NCBI GenBank assembly: GCA_949126835.1 | Contig: CASBPS010000062.1 | Location: 308,501 to 372,500 of the forward strand | DNA: 64,000 nucleotides | Reading direction: 5' to 3' | Origin: Anisus vortex | Lineage: Eukaryota > Mollusca > Gastropoda > Planorbidae | Part shown: one piece after another, positions 9,647 through 23,518 of the stretch | How positions within the stretch are numbered: the stretch's first letter is position 1 | Layout of the letters: each line of letters starts with the position of its first letter | Notes under the pieces: model-generated | What the model saw: only the letters and a program-made list of their open reading frames with translations | Told to the model about the DNA's origin: nothing | Database searches by the model: none | Position numbers and translations under genes: made by a program

Positions 9647-12600
9647 AAGCTTCTCTTTTGGCCGTAACACAGCAGATTTATGGTTTTAGCTCTCTCCACA
9701 AACCGTACAACGACTTGAATAGCAGATTTCTAGTTTTGGCTTCTTTTCTGGCCGTACAAGGACTTAAAAAGCAGATTTGTTGTTTTGGCTTCTCCACAAA
9801 CCGTACAACGACTTGACTAGCAGATTTGTGGTAACGGTGCTTCTGTTCTGGCCGTACAACGACTTGAATAGCAGATTTGTGGTTTTGGCTTCTCTTCTGG
9901 CCGTACAAAAGCAGATTTGTGGTTTTGGCTTCTCCAGAAACTGTACAACGACTTGAAAAGCTGATTTCTGGTTTTGGGTCCTTTTCTGGCCGTACAAAAG
10001 CAGATTTGTGGTTTTAGCTTTTCCACAATCCGTACAACGACTTGAATAGCAGATTTCTTGTTTTGGCTTCTTTTCTGGCCGTAAAACAGCAGATTTATGG
10101 TTTTGGCTCTCTCCACAAACCGTACAACGACTTGAATAGCAGATTTCTAGTTTTGGCTTTTTTTCTGGCCGTACAAGGACTTAAAAAGTAGATTTGTTGT
10201 TTTGGCTTCTCCACAAACCGTACAACGACTTGACTAGCAGATTTGTGGTAATGGTGCTTCTATTCTGGCCGTACAACGACTTGAATAGCAGATTTGTGGT
10301 TTTGGCTTCTCTTTTCGCCGTAATACAGCAGATTTGTGGTTTTGGCTTCTCTACTGGCCGTACAAAAGCAGATTTGTGGTTTTGGCTTCTCCAGAAACCG
10401 TACGACTTGAAAAGCAGATTTCTGGTTTTGGCTCCTTTTCTGGCAGTACAAAAGCAGATTTGTGGTTTTGGCTTTTTGCACAATCCGTACAACGACTTGA
10501 ATAGCAGATTTCTTGTTTTGGTGCTTCTGTTCTGGCCGTTAAACAGCAGATTTGTGGTTTTGGCTTCTCTACTGGCCGTACCAAAGCAGATTTGTGGTTT
10601 TGGCGTTTCCACAGTCCGAACAACGACTTGAATAGCAGATTTCTTGTTTTGGCTCCTTTTCTGGCCGTAAAACAGCAGATTTCTGGTTTTGGCTTTTTTT
10701 CTGGCCGTTCAACGACTTGAAAAGAAGATTTGTGGTTTCAGCTTCTCTTTTGGTCGTAACACAGCAGATTTGTCGTTTTGGCTCTCTCCACAAACCGTAC
10801 AACGACTTGAATAGCAGATTTCTAGTTTTGGCTTCTTTTCTGGCCGTACAAGGACTTAAAAAGCAGATTTGTTGTTTTGGCTTCTCCACAAACCGTACAA
10901 CGACTTGACTAGCAGATTTGTGGTAATGGTGCTTCTGTTCTGGCCGTACAATGACTTGATTAGCAGATTTGTGGTTTTGGCTTCTCTACTGGCCGTACAA
11001 AAGCAGATTTGGGGTTTTGGCTTCTCCAGAAACCGTACATCGACTTGAAAAGCAGATTTCTGGTTTTGGCTTCTCTTTTGGCCGTAAAACAGCAGATTTG
11101 TGGTTTTAGCTCCTTTTCTGGCCGTACAAAAGCAGATTTGTGGTTTGGCTTTTGGTACAACGACTTGAATTGCAAATTTCTTGTTTTGGCTTCTTTTCTG
11201 GCCGTAAAACAGCAGATTTATGGCTTTGGTACTCTCCACAAACCGTACAACGACTTGAATAGCAGATTTCTAGTTTTGGCTTCTTTTCCGGCCGTACAAG
11301 GACTTAAAAAGCAGACTTGTTGTTTTGGCTTCTCCACAAACCGTACAACGACTTGACTAGCAGATTTGTGGTAATGGTGCTTCTGTTCTGGCCGTACAAC
11401 GACTTGAATAGCAGATTTGTGGTTTTGGCTTCTCTTTTCGCCGTAATACAGCAGATTTGTGGTTTTGGCTTCTCTACTGGCCGTACAAAAGCAGATTTGT
11501 GGTTTTGGCTTCTCCAGAAACCGTAAAACGACTTGAAAAGCAGACTTCTGGTTTTGGCTCCTTTTCTGGCCGTACAAAAGCAGATTTGTGGTTTTTGCTT
11601 TTCCACAATCCGTACAACGACTTAAATAGCAGATTTCTTTTTTTGGCTTCTTTTCTGGCCGTAAAACAGCAGATTTGTGTTTTTGGCTTCTCTACTGGCC
11701 GTACAAAAGCAGATTTGTGGTTTTGGCTTCTCCAGAAACCGTACAACGACTTGAAAAGCAGATTTCTGGTTTTGGCTCCTTTTCTGGCCGTACAAAAGCA
11801 GATTTGTGGTTTTGGCTTTTCCACAATCCGTACAACGATTTGAATAGCAGATTTCAAGTTTTGGCCTCTTTTCTGGCCGTACAAGGACTTAAAAAGCAGA
11901 TTTGTTGTTTTGGCTTCTCCACAAACCGTACAACGACTTGACTAGCAGATTTGTGGTAATGGTGCTTCTGTTCTGGCCGTACAACGACTTGAATAGCAGA
12001 TTTGTGGTTTTGGCTTCTCTTTTCGCCGTAATACAGCAGATTTGTGGTTTTGGCTTCTCTACTGGCCGTACAAAAGCAGATTTGTGGTTTTGGCATCTCC
12101 AGAAACCGTACAACGACTTGAAGAGCAGATTTCTTGTTTTGGCTCCTTTTCTGGCCGTGCAAAAGCAGATTTGTGGTTTTGGCTTTTTCACAATCCGTAC
12201 AACGACTTGAATAGCAGATTTCTTGTTTTGGCGTCTTTTCTGGCCGTAAAACAGCAGATTTGTGATTTTGGCTTCTCTACTGGCCGTACAAAAGCAGATT
12301 TGTGGTTTTGGCGTTTCCACAGTCCGTACAACGACTTGAATAGCAGATTTCTTGTTTTGGCTCCTTTTCTGGCCGTAAAACAGCAGATTTCTGGTTTTGG
12401 CTTTTTTTCTGGCCGTACAACGACTTGAAAAGAAGATTTGTGGTTTCAGCTTCTCTTTTGGCCGTAACACAGCAGATTTGTGGTTTTGGCTCTCTCCACA
12501 AACCGTACAAAGACTTGAATAGCAGATTTCCAGTTTTGGCTTCTTTTCTGGCCGTACAAGGACTTAAAAAGCAGATTTGTTGTTTTGGCTTCTCCACAAA

Positions 12601-14042
12601 CCGTACAACGACTTGACTAGCAGATTTGTGGTAATGGTGCTTCTGTTCTGGTCGTACAACGTCTTGAATAGCAGATTTGTGGTTTTGGCTTCTCTTTTCG
12701 CCGTAATACAGCAGATTTGTGGTTTTGGCTTCTCCAGAAACCGTACAACGACTTGAAAAGCAGATTTCTGGTTTTTGCTTTTCTTTTGGCCGTAAAACAG
12801 CAGATTTGTGGTTTTGGCTCTTTTTCTGGCCGTACAAAAGCAGATTTGTGGTTTTGGCTTCTCCAGAAACCGTACAACGACTTGAATAGCAGATTTCTTG
12901 TTTTGGCTTCTTTTCTGGCCGTAAAACAGCAGATTTGTGGTTTGGGCTTCTCTACTGGCCGTACAACAACTTGAAAAGAAGATTTGTGGTTTCAGCTTCT
13001 CTTTTGGCCGTAACACAGCAGATTTGTGGTTTTGGCTCTCTCCACAAACCGTACAACAACTTGAATAGCAGATTTCAAGTTTTGGCTTCTTTTCTGGCCG
13101 TACAAGGACTTAAAAAGCAGATTTGTTGTTTTGGCTTCTCCACAAACCGTACAACGACTTGATTAGCAGATTTGTGGTAATAGTGCTTCTGTTCTGGCCG
13201 TACAACGACTTGAATAGCAGATTTGTGGTTTTGGCTTCTCTTTTCGCCGTAATACAGCAGATTTGTGGTTTTGGCTTCTCTACTGGCCGTACAAAAGCAG
13301 ATTTGTGGTTTTGGCTTCTTCAGAAACGGTACAACGACTTGAAAAGCTGATTTCTGGTTTTGGCTCTTTTCTGGCCGTACAAAAGCAGATTTGTGGTTTT
13401 AGCTTTTCCACAATCCGTACAACGACTTGAATAGCAGATTTCTTGTTTTGGCTTCTTTTCTGGCCGTAAAACAGCAGATTTATGGTTTTGGCTTTTTTTC
13501 TGGACGTACAACGACTTGAAAAGAAGATTTGTGGTTTCAGCTTCTCTTTTGGCCGTAACACAGCAGATTTGTGGTTTTGGCTCTCTCCACAAACCGTACA
13601 ACAACTTGAATAGCAGATTTCAAGTTTTGGCTTCTTTTCTGGCCGTACAAGGACTTAAAAAGCAGATTTGTTGTTTTGGCTTCTCCACAAACCGTACAAC
13701 GACTTGACTAGCAGATTTGTGGTAATGGTGCTTCTGTTCTGGCCGTACAACGACTTGAATAGCAGATTTGTGGTTTTGGCTTCTCTTTTCGCCGTAATAC
13801 AGCAGATTTGTGGTTTTGGCTTCTCTACTGACCGTACAAAAGCAGATTTGTTGTTTTTGCTTCTCCAAAAACCGTACAACGACTTGAAAAGCAGATTTCT
13901 GGTTTTTGCTTCTCTTTTGGCCGTAAAACAGCAGATTTGTGGTTTTGGCTTTTCCACAATCCGTACAACGACTTGAATAGCAGATTTCTTGTTTTGGCTT
14001 CTTTTCTGGCCGTACAACGACTTGAAAAGAAGATTTGTGAAT
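9647..14042 (+). repeat. Higher-order repeat segment H3 (4396 bp)
   Basis: The segment lies between the HindIII-type monomers at 9647 and 14043. It matches H2 to about 10980 and then continues into further monomer groups with markers TACATCGACTTG, AATTGCAAATTT and GGCATCTCCAG. It is collinear with H4 except for a 308-bp deletion whose junction lies at 11828-11838. Confidence 0.85.
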
Positions 14043-17000
14043 AAGCTTCTCTTTTGGCCGTAACACAGCAGATTTATGGTTTTAGCTCTCTCCACAAACC
14101 GTACAACGACTTGAATAGCAGATTTCTAGTTTTGGCTTCTTTTCTGGCCGTACAAGGACTTAAAAAGCAGATTTGTTGTTTTGGCTTCTCCACAAACCGT
14201 ACAACGACTTGACTAGCAGATTTGTGGTAACGGTGCTTCTGTTCTGGCCGTACAACGACTTGAATAGCAGATTTGTGGTTTTGGCTTCTCTTCTGGCCGT
14301 ACAAAAGCAGATTTGTGGTTTTGGCTTCTCCAGAAACTGTACAACGACTTGAAAAGCTGATTTCTGGTTTTGGGTCCTTTTCTGGCCGTACAAAAGCAGA
14401 TTTGTGGTTTTAGCTTTTCCACAATCCGTACAACGACTTGAATAGCAGATTTCTTGTTTTGGCTTCTTTTCTGGCCGTAAAACAGCAGATTTATGGTTTT
14501 GGCTCTCTCCACAAACCGTACAACGACTTGAATAGCAGATTTCTAGTTTTGGCTTTTTTTCTGGCCGTACAAGGACTTAAAAAGTAGATTTGTTGTTTTG
14601 GCTTCTCCACAAACCGTACAACGACTTGACTAGCAGATTTGTGGTAATGGTGCTTCTGTTCTGGCCGTACAACGACTTGAATAGCAGATTTGTGGTTTTG
14701 GCTTCTCTTTTCGCCGTAATACAGCAGATTTGTGGTTTTGGCTTCTCTACTGGCCGTACAAAAGCAGATTTGTGGTTTTGGCTTCTCCAGAAACCGTACG
14801 ACTTGAAAAGCAGATTTCTGGTTTTGGCTCCTTTTCTGGCAGTACAAAAGCAGATTTGTGGTTTTGGCTTTTTGCACAATCTGTACAACGACTTGAATAG
14901 CAGATTTCTTGTTTTGGTGCTTCTGTTCTGGCCGTTAAACAGCAGATTTGTGGTTTTGGCTTCTCTACTGGCCGTACCAAAGCAGATTTGTGGTTTTGGC
15001 GTTTCCACAGTCCGAACAACGACTTGAATAGCAGATTTCTTGTTTTGGCTCCTTTTCTGGCCGTAAAACAGCAGATTTCTGGTTTTGGCTTTTTTTCTGG
15101 CCGTTCAACGACTTGAAAAGAAGATTTGTGGTTTCAGCTTCTCTTTTGGTCGTAACACAGCAGATTTGTCGTTTTGGCTCTCTCCACAAACCGTACAACG
15201 ACTTGAATAGCAGATTTCTAGTTTTGGCTTCTTTTCTGGCCGTACAAGGACTTAAAAAGCAGATTTGTTGTTTTGGCTTCTCCACAAACCGTACAACGAC
15301 TTGACTAGCAGATTTGTGGTAATGGTGCTTCTGTTCTGGCCGTACAATGACTTGATTAGCAGATTTGTGGTTTTGGCTTCTCTACTGGCCGTACAAAAGC
15401 AGATTTGGGGTTTTGGCTTCTCCAGAAACCGTACATCGACTTGAAAAGCAGATTTCTGGTTTTGGCTTCTCTTTTGGCCGTAAAACAGCAGATTTGTGGT
15501 TTTAGCTCCTTTTCTGGCCGTACAAAAGCAGATTTGTGGTTTGGCTTTTGGTACAACGACTTGAATTGCAAATTTCTTGTTTTGGCTTCTTTTCTGGCCG
15601 TAAAACAGCAGATTTATGGCTTTGGTACTCTCCACAAACCGTACAACGACTTGAATAGCAGATTTCTAGTTTTGGCTTCTTTTCCGGCCGTACAAGGACT
15701 TAAAAAGCAGACTTGTTGTTTTGGCTTCTCCACAAACCGTACAACGACTTGACTAGCAGATTTGTGGTAATGGTGCTTCTGTTCTGGCCGTACAACGACT
15801 TGAATAGCAGATTTGTGGTTTTGGCTTCTCTTTTCGCCGTAATACAGCAGATTTGTGGTTTTGGCTTCTCTACTGGCCGTACAAAAGCAGATTTGTGGTT
15901 TTGGCTTCTCCAGAAACCGTAAAACGACTTGAAAAGCAGACTTCTGGTTTTGGCTCCTTTTCTGGCCGTACAAAAGCAGATTTGTGGTTTTTGCTTTTCC
16001 ACAATCCGTACAACGACTTAAATAGCAGATTTCTTTTTTTGGCTTCTTTTCTGGCCGTAAAACAGCAGATTTGTGTTTTTGGCTTCTCTACTGGCCGTAC
16101 AAAAGCAGATTTGTGGTTTTGGCTTCTCCAGAAACCGTACAACGACTTGAAAAGCAGATTTCTGGTTTTGGCTCCTTTTCTGGCCGTACAAAAGCAGATT
16201 TGTGGTTTTGGCTTTTCCACAATCCGTACAACGACTTGAATAGCAGATTTCTTGTTTTGGCGTCTTTTCTGGCCGTAAAACAGCAGATTTGTGGTTTTGG
16301 CTTCTCTACTGGCCGTACAAAAGCAGATTTGTGGTTTTGGCGTTTCCACAGTCCGTACAACGACTTGAATAGCAGATTTCTTGTTTTGGCTCCTTTTCTG
16401 GCCGTAAAAGATCAGATTTCTGGTTTTGGCTTTTTTTCTGGCCGTACAACGACTTGAAAAGAAGATTTGTGGTTTCAGCTTCTCTTTTGGCCGTAACACA
16501 GCAGATTTGTGGTTTTGGCTCTCTCCACAAACCGTACAACGATTTGAATAGCAGATTTCAAGTTTTGGCCTCTTTTCTGGCCGTACAAGGACTTAAAAAG
16601 CAGATTTGTTGTTTTGGCTTCTCCACAAACCGTACAACGACTTGACTAGCAGATTTGTGGTAATGGTGCTTCTGTTCTGGCCGTACAACGACTTGAATAG
16701 CAGATTTGTGGTTTTGGCTTCTCTTTTCGCCGTAATACAGCAGATTTGTGGTTTTGGCTTCTCTACTGGCCGTACAAAAGCAGATTTGTGGTTTTGGCAT
16801 CTCCAGAAACCGTACAACGACTTGAAGAGCAGATTTCTTGTTTTGGCTCCTTTTCTGGCCGTGCAAAAGCAGATTTGTGGTTTTGGCTTTTTCACAATCC
16901 GTACAACGACTTGAATAGCAGATTTCTTGTTTTGGCGTCTTTTCTGGCCGTAAAACAGCAGATTTGTGATTTTGGCTTCTCTACTGGCCGTACAAAAGCA

Positions 17001-18746
17001 GATTTGTGGTTTTGGCGTTTCCACAGTCCGTACAACGACTTGAATAGCAGATTTCTTGTTTTGGCTCCTTTTCTGGCCGTAAAACAGCAGATTTCTGGTT
17101 TTGGCTTTTTTTCTGGCCGTACAACGACTTGAAAAGAAGATTTGTGGTTTCAGCTTCTCTTTTGGCCGTAACACAGCAGATTTGTGGTTTTGGCTCTCTC
17201 CACAAACCGTACAAAGACTTGAATAGCAGATTTCCAGTTTTGGCTTCTTTTCTGGCCGTACAAGGACTTAAAAAGCAGATTTGTTGTTTTGGCTTCTCCA
17301 CAAACCGTACAACGACTTGACTAGCAGATTTGTGGTAATGGTGCTTCTGTTCTGGTCGTACAACGTCTTGAATAGCAGATTTGTGGTTTTGGCTTCTCTT
17401 TTCGCCGTAATACAGCAGATTTGTGGTTTTGGCTTCTCCAGAAACCGTACAACGACTTGAAAAGCAGATTTCTGGTTTTTGCTTTTCTTTTGGCCGTAAA
17501 ACAGCAGATTTGTGGTTTTGGCTCTTTTTCTGGCCGTACAAAAGCAGATTTGTGGTTTTGGCTTCTCCAGAAACCGTACAACGACTTGAATAGCAGATTT
17601 CTTGTTTTGGCTTCTTTTCTGGCCGTAAAACAGCAGATTTGTGGTTTGGGCTTCTCTACTGGCCGTACAACAACTTGAAAAGAAGATTTGTGGTTTCAGC
17701 TTCTCTTTTGGCCGTAACACAGCAGATTTGTGGTTTTGGCTCTCTCCACAAACCGTACAACAACTTGAATAGCAGATTTCAAGTTTTGGCTTCTTTTCTG
17801 GCCGTACAAGGACTTAAAAAGCAGATTTGTTGTTTTGGCTTCTCCACAAACCGTACAACGACTTGATTAGCAGATTTGTGGTAATGGTGCTTCTGTTCTG
17901 GCCGTACAAGGACTTAAAAAGCAGATTTGTGGTTTTGGCTTCTCTTTTCGCCGTAATACAGCAGATTTGTGGTTTTGGCTTCTCTACTGGCCGTACAAAA
18001 GCAGATTTGTGGTTTTGGCTTCTTCAGAAACGGTACAACGACTTGAAAAGCTGATTTCTGGTTTTGGCTCTTTTCTGGCCGTACAAAAGCAGATTTGTGG
18101 TTTTAGCTTTTCCACAATCCGTACAACGACTTGAATAGCAGATTTCTTGTTTTGGCTTCTTTTCTGGCCGTAAAACAGCAGATTTATGGTTTTGGCTTTT
18201 TTTCTGGACGTACAACGACTTGAAAAGAAGATTTGTGGTTTCAGCTTCTCTTTTGGCCGTAACACAGCAGATTTGTGGTTTTGGCTCTCTCCACAAACCG
18301 TACAACAACTTGAATAGCAGATTTCAAGTTTTGGCTTCTTTTCTGGCCGTACAAGGACTTAAAAAGCAGATTTGTTGTTTTGGCTTCTCCACAAACCGTA
18401 CAACGACTTGACTAGCAGATTTGTGGTAATGGTGCTTCTGTTCTGGCCGTACAACGACTTGAATAGCAGATTTGTGGTTTTGGCTTCTCTTTTCGCCGTA
18501 ATACAGCAGATTTGTGGTTTTGGCTTCTCTACTGACCGTACAAAAGCAGATTTGTTGTTTTTGCTTCTCCAAAAACCGTACAACGACTTGAAAAGCAGAT
18601 TTCTGGTTTTTGCTTCTCTTTTGGCCGTAAAACAGCAGATTTGTGGTTTTGGCTTTTCCACAATCCGTACAACGACTTGAATAGCAGATTTCTTGTTTTG
18701 GCTTCTTTTCTGGCCGTACAACGACTTGAAAAGAAGATTTGTGAAT
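14043..18746 (+). repeat. Higher-order repeat segment H4 (4704 bp)
   Basis: The segment lies between the HindIII-type monomers at 14043 and 18747. It matches H3 at an offset of 4396 up to 16216 and at 4704 from 16525 onward. The 308 bp between those points are absent from H3. The block from about 15110 to 18055 is repeated at about 28910-31860. Confidence 0.85.
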
Positions 18747-21700
18747 AAGCTTCTCTTTTGGCCGTAACACAGCAGATTTATGGTTTTAGCTCTCTCCACA
18801 AACCGTACAACGACTTGAATAGCAGATTTCTAGTTTTGGCTTCTTTTCTGGCCGTACAAGGACTTAAAAAGCAGATTTGTTGTTTTGGCTTCTCCTCAAA
18901 CCGTACAACGACTTGACTAGCAGATTTGTGGTAATGGTGCTTCTGTTCTGGCCGTACAACGACTTGAATAGCAGATTTGTGGTTTTGGCTTCTCTTCTGG
19001 CCGTACAAAAGCAGATTTGGGGTTTTGGCTTCTCCAGAAACTGTACAACGACTTGAAAAGCTGATTTCTGGTTTTGGCTCCTTTTCTGGCCGTACAAAAG
19101 CAGATTTGTGGTTTTAGCTTTTCCACAATCCGTACAACGACTTGAACAGCAGATTTCTTGTTTTGGCTTCTTTTCTGGCCGTAAAACAGCAGATTTATGG
19201 TTTTGGCTCTCTCCACAAACCGTACAACGACTTGAATAGCAGATTTCTAGTTTTGGCTTCTTTTCTGGCCGTACAAGGACTTAAAAAGCAGATTTGTTGT
19301 TTTGGCTTCTCCACAAACCGTACAACGACTTGACTAGCAGATTTGTGGTAATGGTGCTTCTGTTCTGGCCGTACAACGACTTGAATAGCAGATTTGTGGT
19401 TTTGGCTTCTCTTTTCGCCGTAATACAGCAGATTTGTGGTTTTGGCTTCTCTACTGGCCGTACAAAAGCAGATTTGTGGTTTTGGCATCTCCAGAAACCG
19501 TACAACGACTTGAAAAGCAGATTTCTTGTTTTGGCTCCTTTTCTGGCCGTACAAAAGCAGATTTGTGGTTTTGGCTTTTTCACAATCCGTACAACGACTT
19601 GAATAGCAGATTTCTTGTTTTGGCGTCTTTTCTGGCCGTAAAACAGCAGATTTGTGATTTTGGCTTCTCTACTGGCCGTACAAAAGCAGATTTGTGGTTT
19701 TGGCGTTTCCACAGTCCGTACAACGACTTGAATAGCAGATTTCTTGTTTTGGCTCCTTTTCTGGCCGTAAAACAGCAGATTTCTGGTTTTGGCTTTTTTT
19801 CTGGCCGTACAACGACTTGAAAAGAAGATTTGTGGTTTCAGCTTCTCTTTTGGCCGTAACACAGCAGATTTGTGGTTTTGGCTCTCTCCACAAACCGTAC
19901 AAAGACTTGAATAGCAGATTTCTACTTTTGGCTTCTTTTCTGGCCGTACAAGGACTTAAAAAGCAGATTTGTTGTTTTGGCTTCTCCACAAACCGTACAA
20001 CGACTTGACTAGCAGATTTGTGGTAATGGTGCTTCTGTTCTGGCCGTACAACGACTTGAATAGCAGATTTGTGGTTTTGGCTTCTCTTTTCGCCGTAATA
20101 CAGCAGATTTGTGGTTTTGGCTTCTCTACTGGCCGTACAAAAGCAGATTTGTGGTTTTGGCATCTCCAGAAACCGTACAACGACTTGAAAAGCAGATTTC
20201 TTGTTTTGGCTCCTTTTCTGGCCGTACAAAAGCAGATTTGTGGTTTTGGCTTTTTCACAATCCGTACAACGACTTGAATAGCAGATTTCTTGTTTTGGCG
20301 TCTTTTCTGGCCGTAAAACAGCAGATTTGTGATTTTGGCTTCTCTACTGGCCGTACAAAAGCAGATTTGTGGTTTTGGCGTTTCCACAGTCCGTACAACG
20401 ACTTGAATAGCAGATTTCTTGTTTTGGCTCCTTTTCTGGCCGTAAAACAGCAGATTTCTGGTTTTGGCTTTTTTTCTGGCCGTACAACGACTTGAAAAGA
20501 AGATTTGTGGTTTCAGCTTCTCTTTTGGCCGTAACACAGCAGATTTGTGGTTTTGGCTCTCTCCACAAACCGTACAAAGACTTGAATAGCAGATTTCTAG
20601 TTTTGGCTTCTTTTCTGGCCGTACAAGGACTTAAAAAGCAGATTTGTTGTTTTGGCTTCTCCACAAACCGTACAACGACTTGACTAGCAGATTTGTGGTA
20701 ATGGTGCTTCTGTTCTGGCCGTACAACGTCTTGAATAGCAGATTTGTGGTTTTGGCTTCTCTTTTCGCCGTAATACAGCAGATTTGTGGTTTTGGCTTCT
20801 CCAGAAACCGTACAACGACTTGAAAAGCAGATTTCTGGTTTTTGCTTTTCTTTTGGCCGTAAAACAGCAGATTTGTGGTTTTGGCTCTTTTTCTGGCCGT
20901 ACAAAAGCAGATTTGTGGTTTTGGCTTCTCCAGAAACCGTACAACGACTTGAATAGCAGATTTCTTGTTTTGGCTTCTTTTCTGGCCGTAAAACAGCAGA
21001 TTTGTGGTTTGGGCTTCTCTACTGGCCGTACAACGACTTGAAAAGAAGATTTGTGGTTTCAGCTTCTCTTTTGGCCGTAACACAGCAGATTTGTGGTTTT
21101 GGCTCTCTCCACAAACCGTACAACAACTTGAATAGCAGATTTCAAGTTTTGGCTTCTTTTCTGGCCGTACAAGGACTTAAAAAGCAGATTTGTTGTTTTG
21201 GCTTCTCCACAAACCGTACAACGACTTGATTAGCAGATTTGTGGTTTCAGCTTCTCTTTTGGCCGTAACACAGCAGATTTGTGGTTTTGGCTCTCTCCAC
21301 AAACCGTACAAAGACTTGAATAGCAGATTTCTAGTTTTGGCTTCTTTTCTGGCCGTACAAGGACTTAAAAAGCAGATTTGTTGTTTTGGCTTCTCCACAA
21401 ACCGTACAACGACTTGACTAGCAGATTTGTGGTAATGGTGCTTCTGTTCTGGCCGTACAACGACTTGAATAGCAGATTTGTGGTTTTGGCTTCTCTTTTC
21501 GCCGTAATACAGCAGATTTGTGGTTTTGGCTTCTCTACTGGCCGTACAAAAGCAGATTTGTGGTTTTGGCATCTCCAGAAACCGTACAACGACTTGAAAA
21601 GCAGATTTCTTGTTTTGGCTCCTTTTCTGGCCGTACAAAAGCAGATTTGTGGTTTTGGCTTTTTCACAATCCGTACAACGACTTGAATAGCAGATTTCTT

Positions 21701-23518
21701 GTTTTGGCGTCTTTTCTGGCCGTAAAACAGCAGATTTGTGATTTTGGCTTCTCTACTGGCCGTACAAAAGCAGATTTGTGGTTTTGGCGTTTCCACAGTC
21801 CGTACAACGACTTGAATAGCAGATTTCTTGTTTTGGCTCCTTTTCTGGCCGTAAAACAGCAGATTTCTGGTTTTGGCTTTTTTTCTGGCCGTACAACGAC
21901 TTGAAAAGAAGATTTGTGGTTTCAGCTTCTCTTTTGGCCGTAACACAGCAGATTTGTGGTTTTGGCTCTCTCCACAAACCGTACAAAGACTTGAATAGCA
22001 GATTTCTAGTTTTGGCTTCTTTTCTGGCCGTACAAGGACTTAAAAAGCAGATTTGTTGTTTTGGCTTCTCCACAAACCGTACAACGACTTGACTAGCAGA
22101 TTTGTGGTAATGGTGCTTCTGTTCTGGCCGTACAACGTCTTGAATAGCAGATTTGTGGTTTTGGCTTCTCTTTTCGCCGTAATACAGCAGATTTGTGGTT
22201 TTGGCTTCTCCAGAAACCGTACAACGACTTGAAAAGCAGATTTCTGGTTTTTGCTTTTCTTTTGGCCGTAAAACAGCAGATTTGTGGTTTTGGCTCTTTT
22301 TCTGGCCGTACAAAAGCAGATTTGTGGTTTTGGCTTCTCCAGAAACCGTACAACGACTTGAATAGCAGATTTCTTGTTTTGGCTTCTTTTCTGGCCGTAA
22401 AACAGCAGATTTGTGGTTTGGGCTTCTCTACTGGCCGTACAACGACTTGAAAAGAAGATTTGTGGTTTCAGCTTCTCTTTTGGCCGTAACACAGCAGATT
22501 TGTGGTTTTGGCTCTCTCCACAAACCGTACAACAACTTGAATAGCAGATTTCAAGTTTTGGCTTCTTTTCTGGCCGTACAAGGACTTAAAAAGCAGATTT
22601 GTTGTTTTGGCTTCTCCACAAACCGTACAACGACTTGATTAGCAGATTTGTGGTAATGGTGCTTCTGTTCTGGCCGTACAACGACTTGAATAGCAGATTT
22701 GTGGTTTTGGCTTCTCTTTTCGCCGTAATACAGCAGATTTGTGGTTTTGGCTTCTCTACTGGCCGTACAAAAGCAGATTTGTGGTTTTGGCTTCTCCAGA
22801 AACGGTACAACGACTTGAAAAGCTGATTTCTGGTTTTGGCTCTTTTCTGGCCGTACAAAAGCAGATTTGTGGTTTTAGCTTTTCCACAATCCGTACAACG
22901 ACTTGAATAGCAGATTTCTTGTTTTGGCTTCTTTTCTGGCCGTAAAACAGCAGATTTATGGTTTTGGCTTTTTTTCTGGACGTACAACGACTTGAAAAGA
23001 AGATTTGTGGTTTCAGCTTCTCTTTTGGCCGTAACACAGCAGATTTGTGGTTTTGGCTCTCTCCACAAACCGTACAACAACTTGAATAGCAGATTTCAAG
23101 TTTTGGCTTCTTTTCTGGCCGTACAAGGACTTAAAAAGCAGATTTGTTGTTTTGGCTTCTCCACAAACCGTACAACGACTTGACTAGCAGATTTGTGGTA
23201 ATGGTGCTTCTGTTCTGGCCGTACAACGACTTGAATAGCAGATTTGTGGTTTTGGCTTCTCTTTTCGCCGTAATACAGCAGATTTGTGGTTTTGGCTTCT
23301 CTACTGACCGTACAAAAGCAGATTTGTGGTTTTTGCTTCTCCAAAAACCGTACAACGACTTGAAAAGCAGATTTCTGGTTTTTGCTTCTCTTTTGGCCGT
23401 AAAACAGCAGATTTGTGGTTTTGGCTTTTCCACAATCCGTACAACGACTTGAATAGCAGATTTCTTGTTTTGGCTTCTTTTCTGGCCGTACAACGACTTG
23501 AAAAGAAGATTTGTGAAT
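18747..23518 (+). repeat. Higher-order repeat segment H5 (4772 bp)
   Basis: The segment lies between the HindIII-type monomers at 18747 and 23519. It contains a 675-bp unit in tandem (19294-20643), with a third copy from about 21378. Its last 1.9 kb recurs in H6 at an offset of 2410. Confidence 0.85.
19294..20643 (+). repeat. Tandem pair of 675-bp repeats
   Basis: Copies at 19294-19968 and 19969-20643 match monomer by monomer, including the marker GGCATCTCCAG and the variant GTGATTTTGGC. A third copy begins about 1409 bp after the second, near 21378. Confidence 0.85.
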
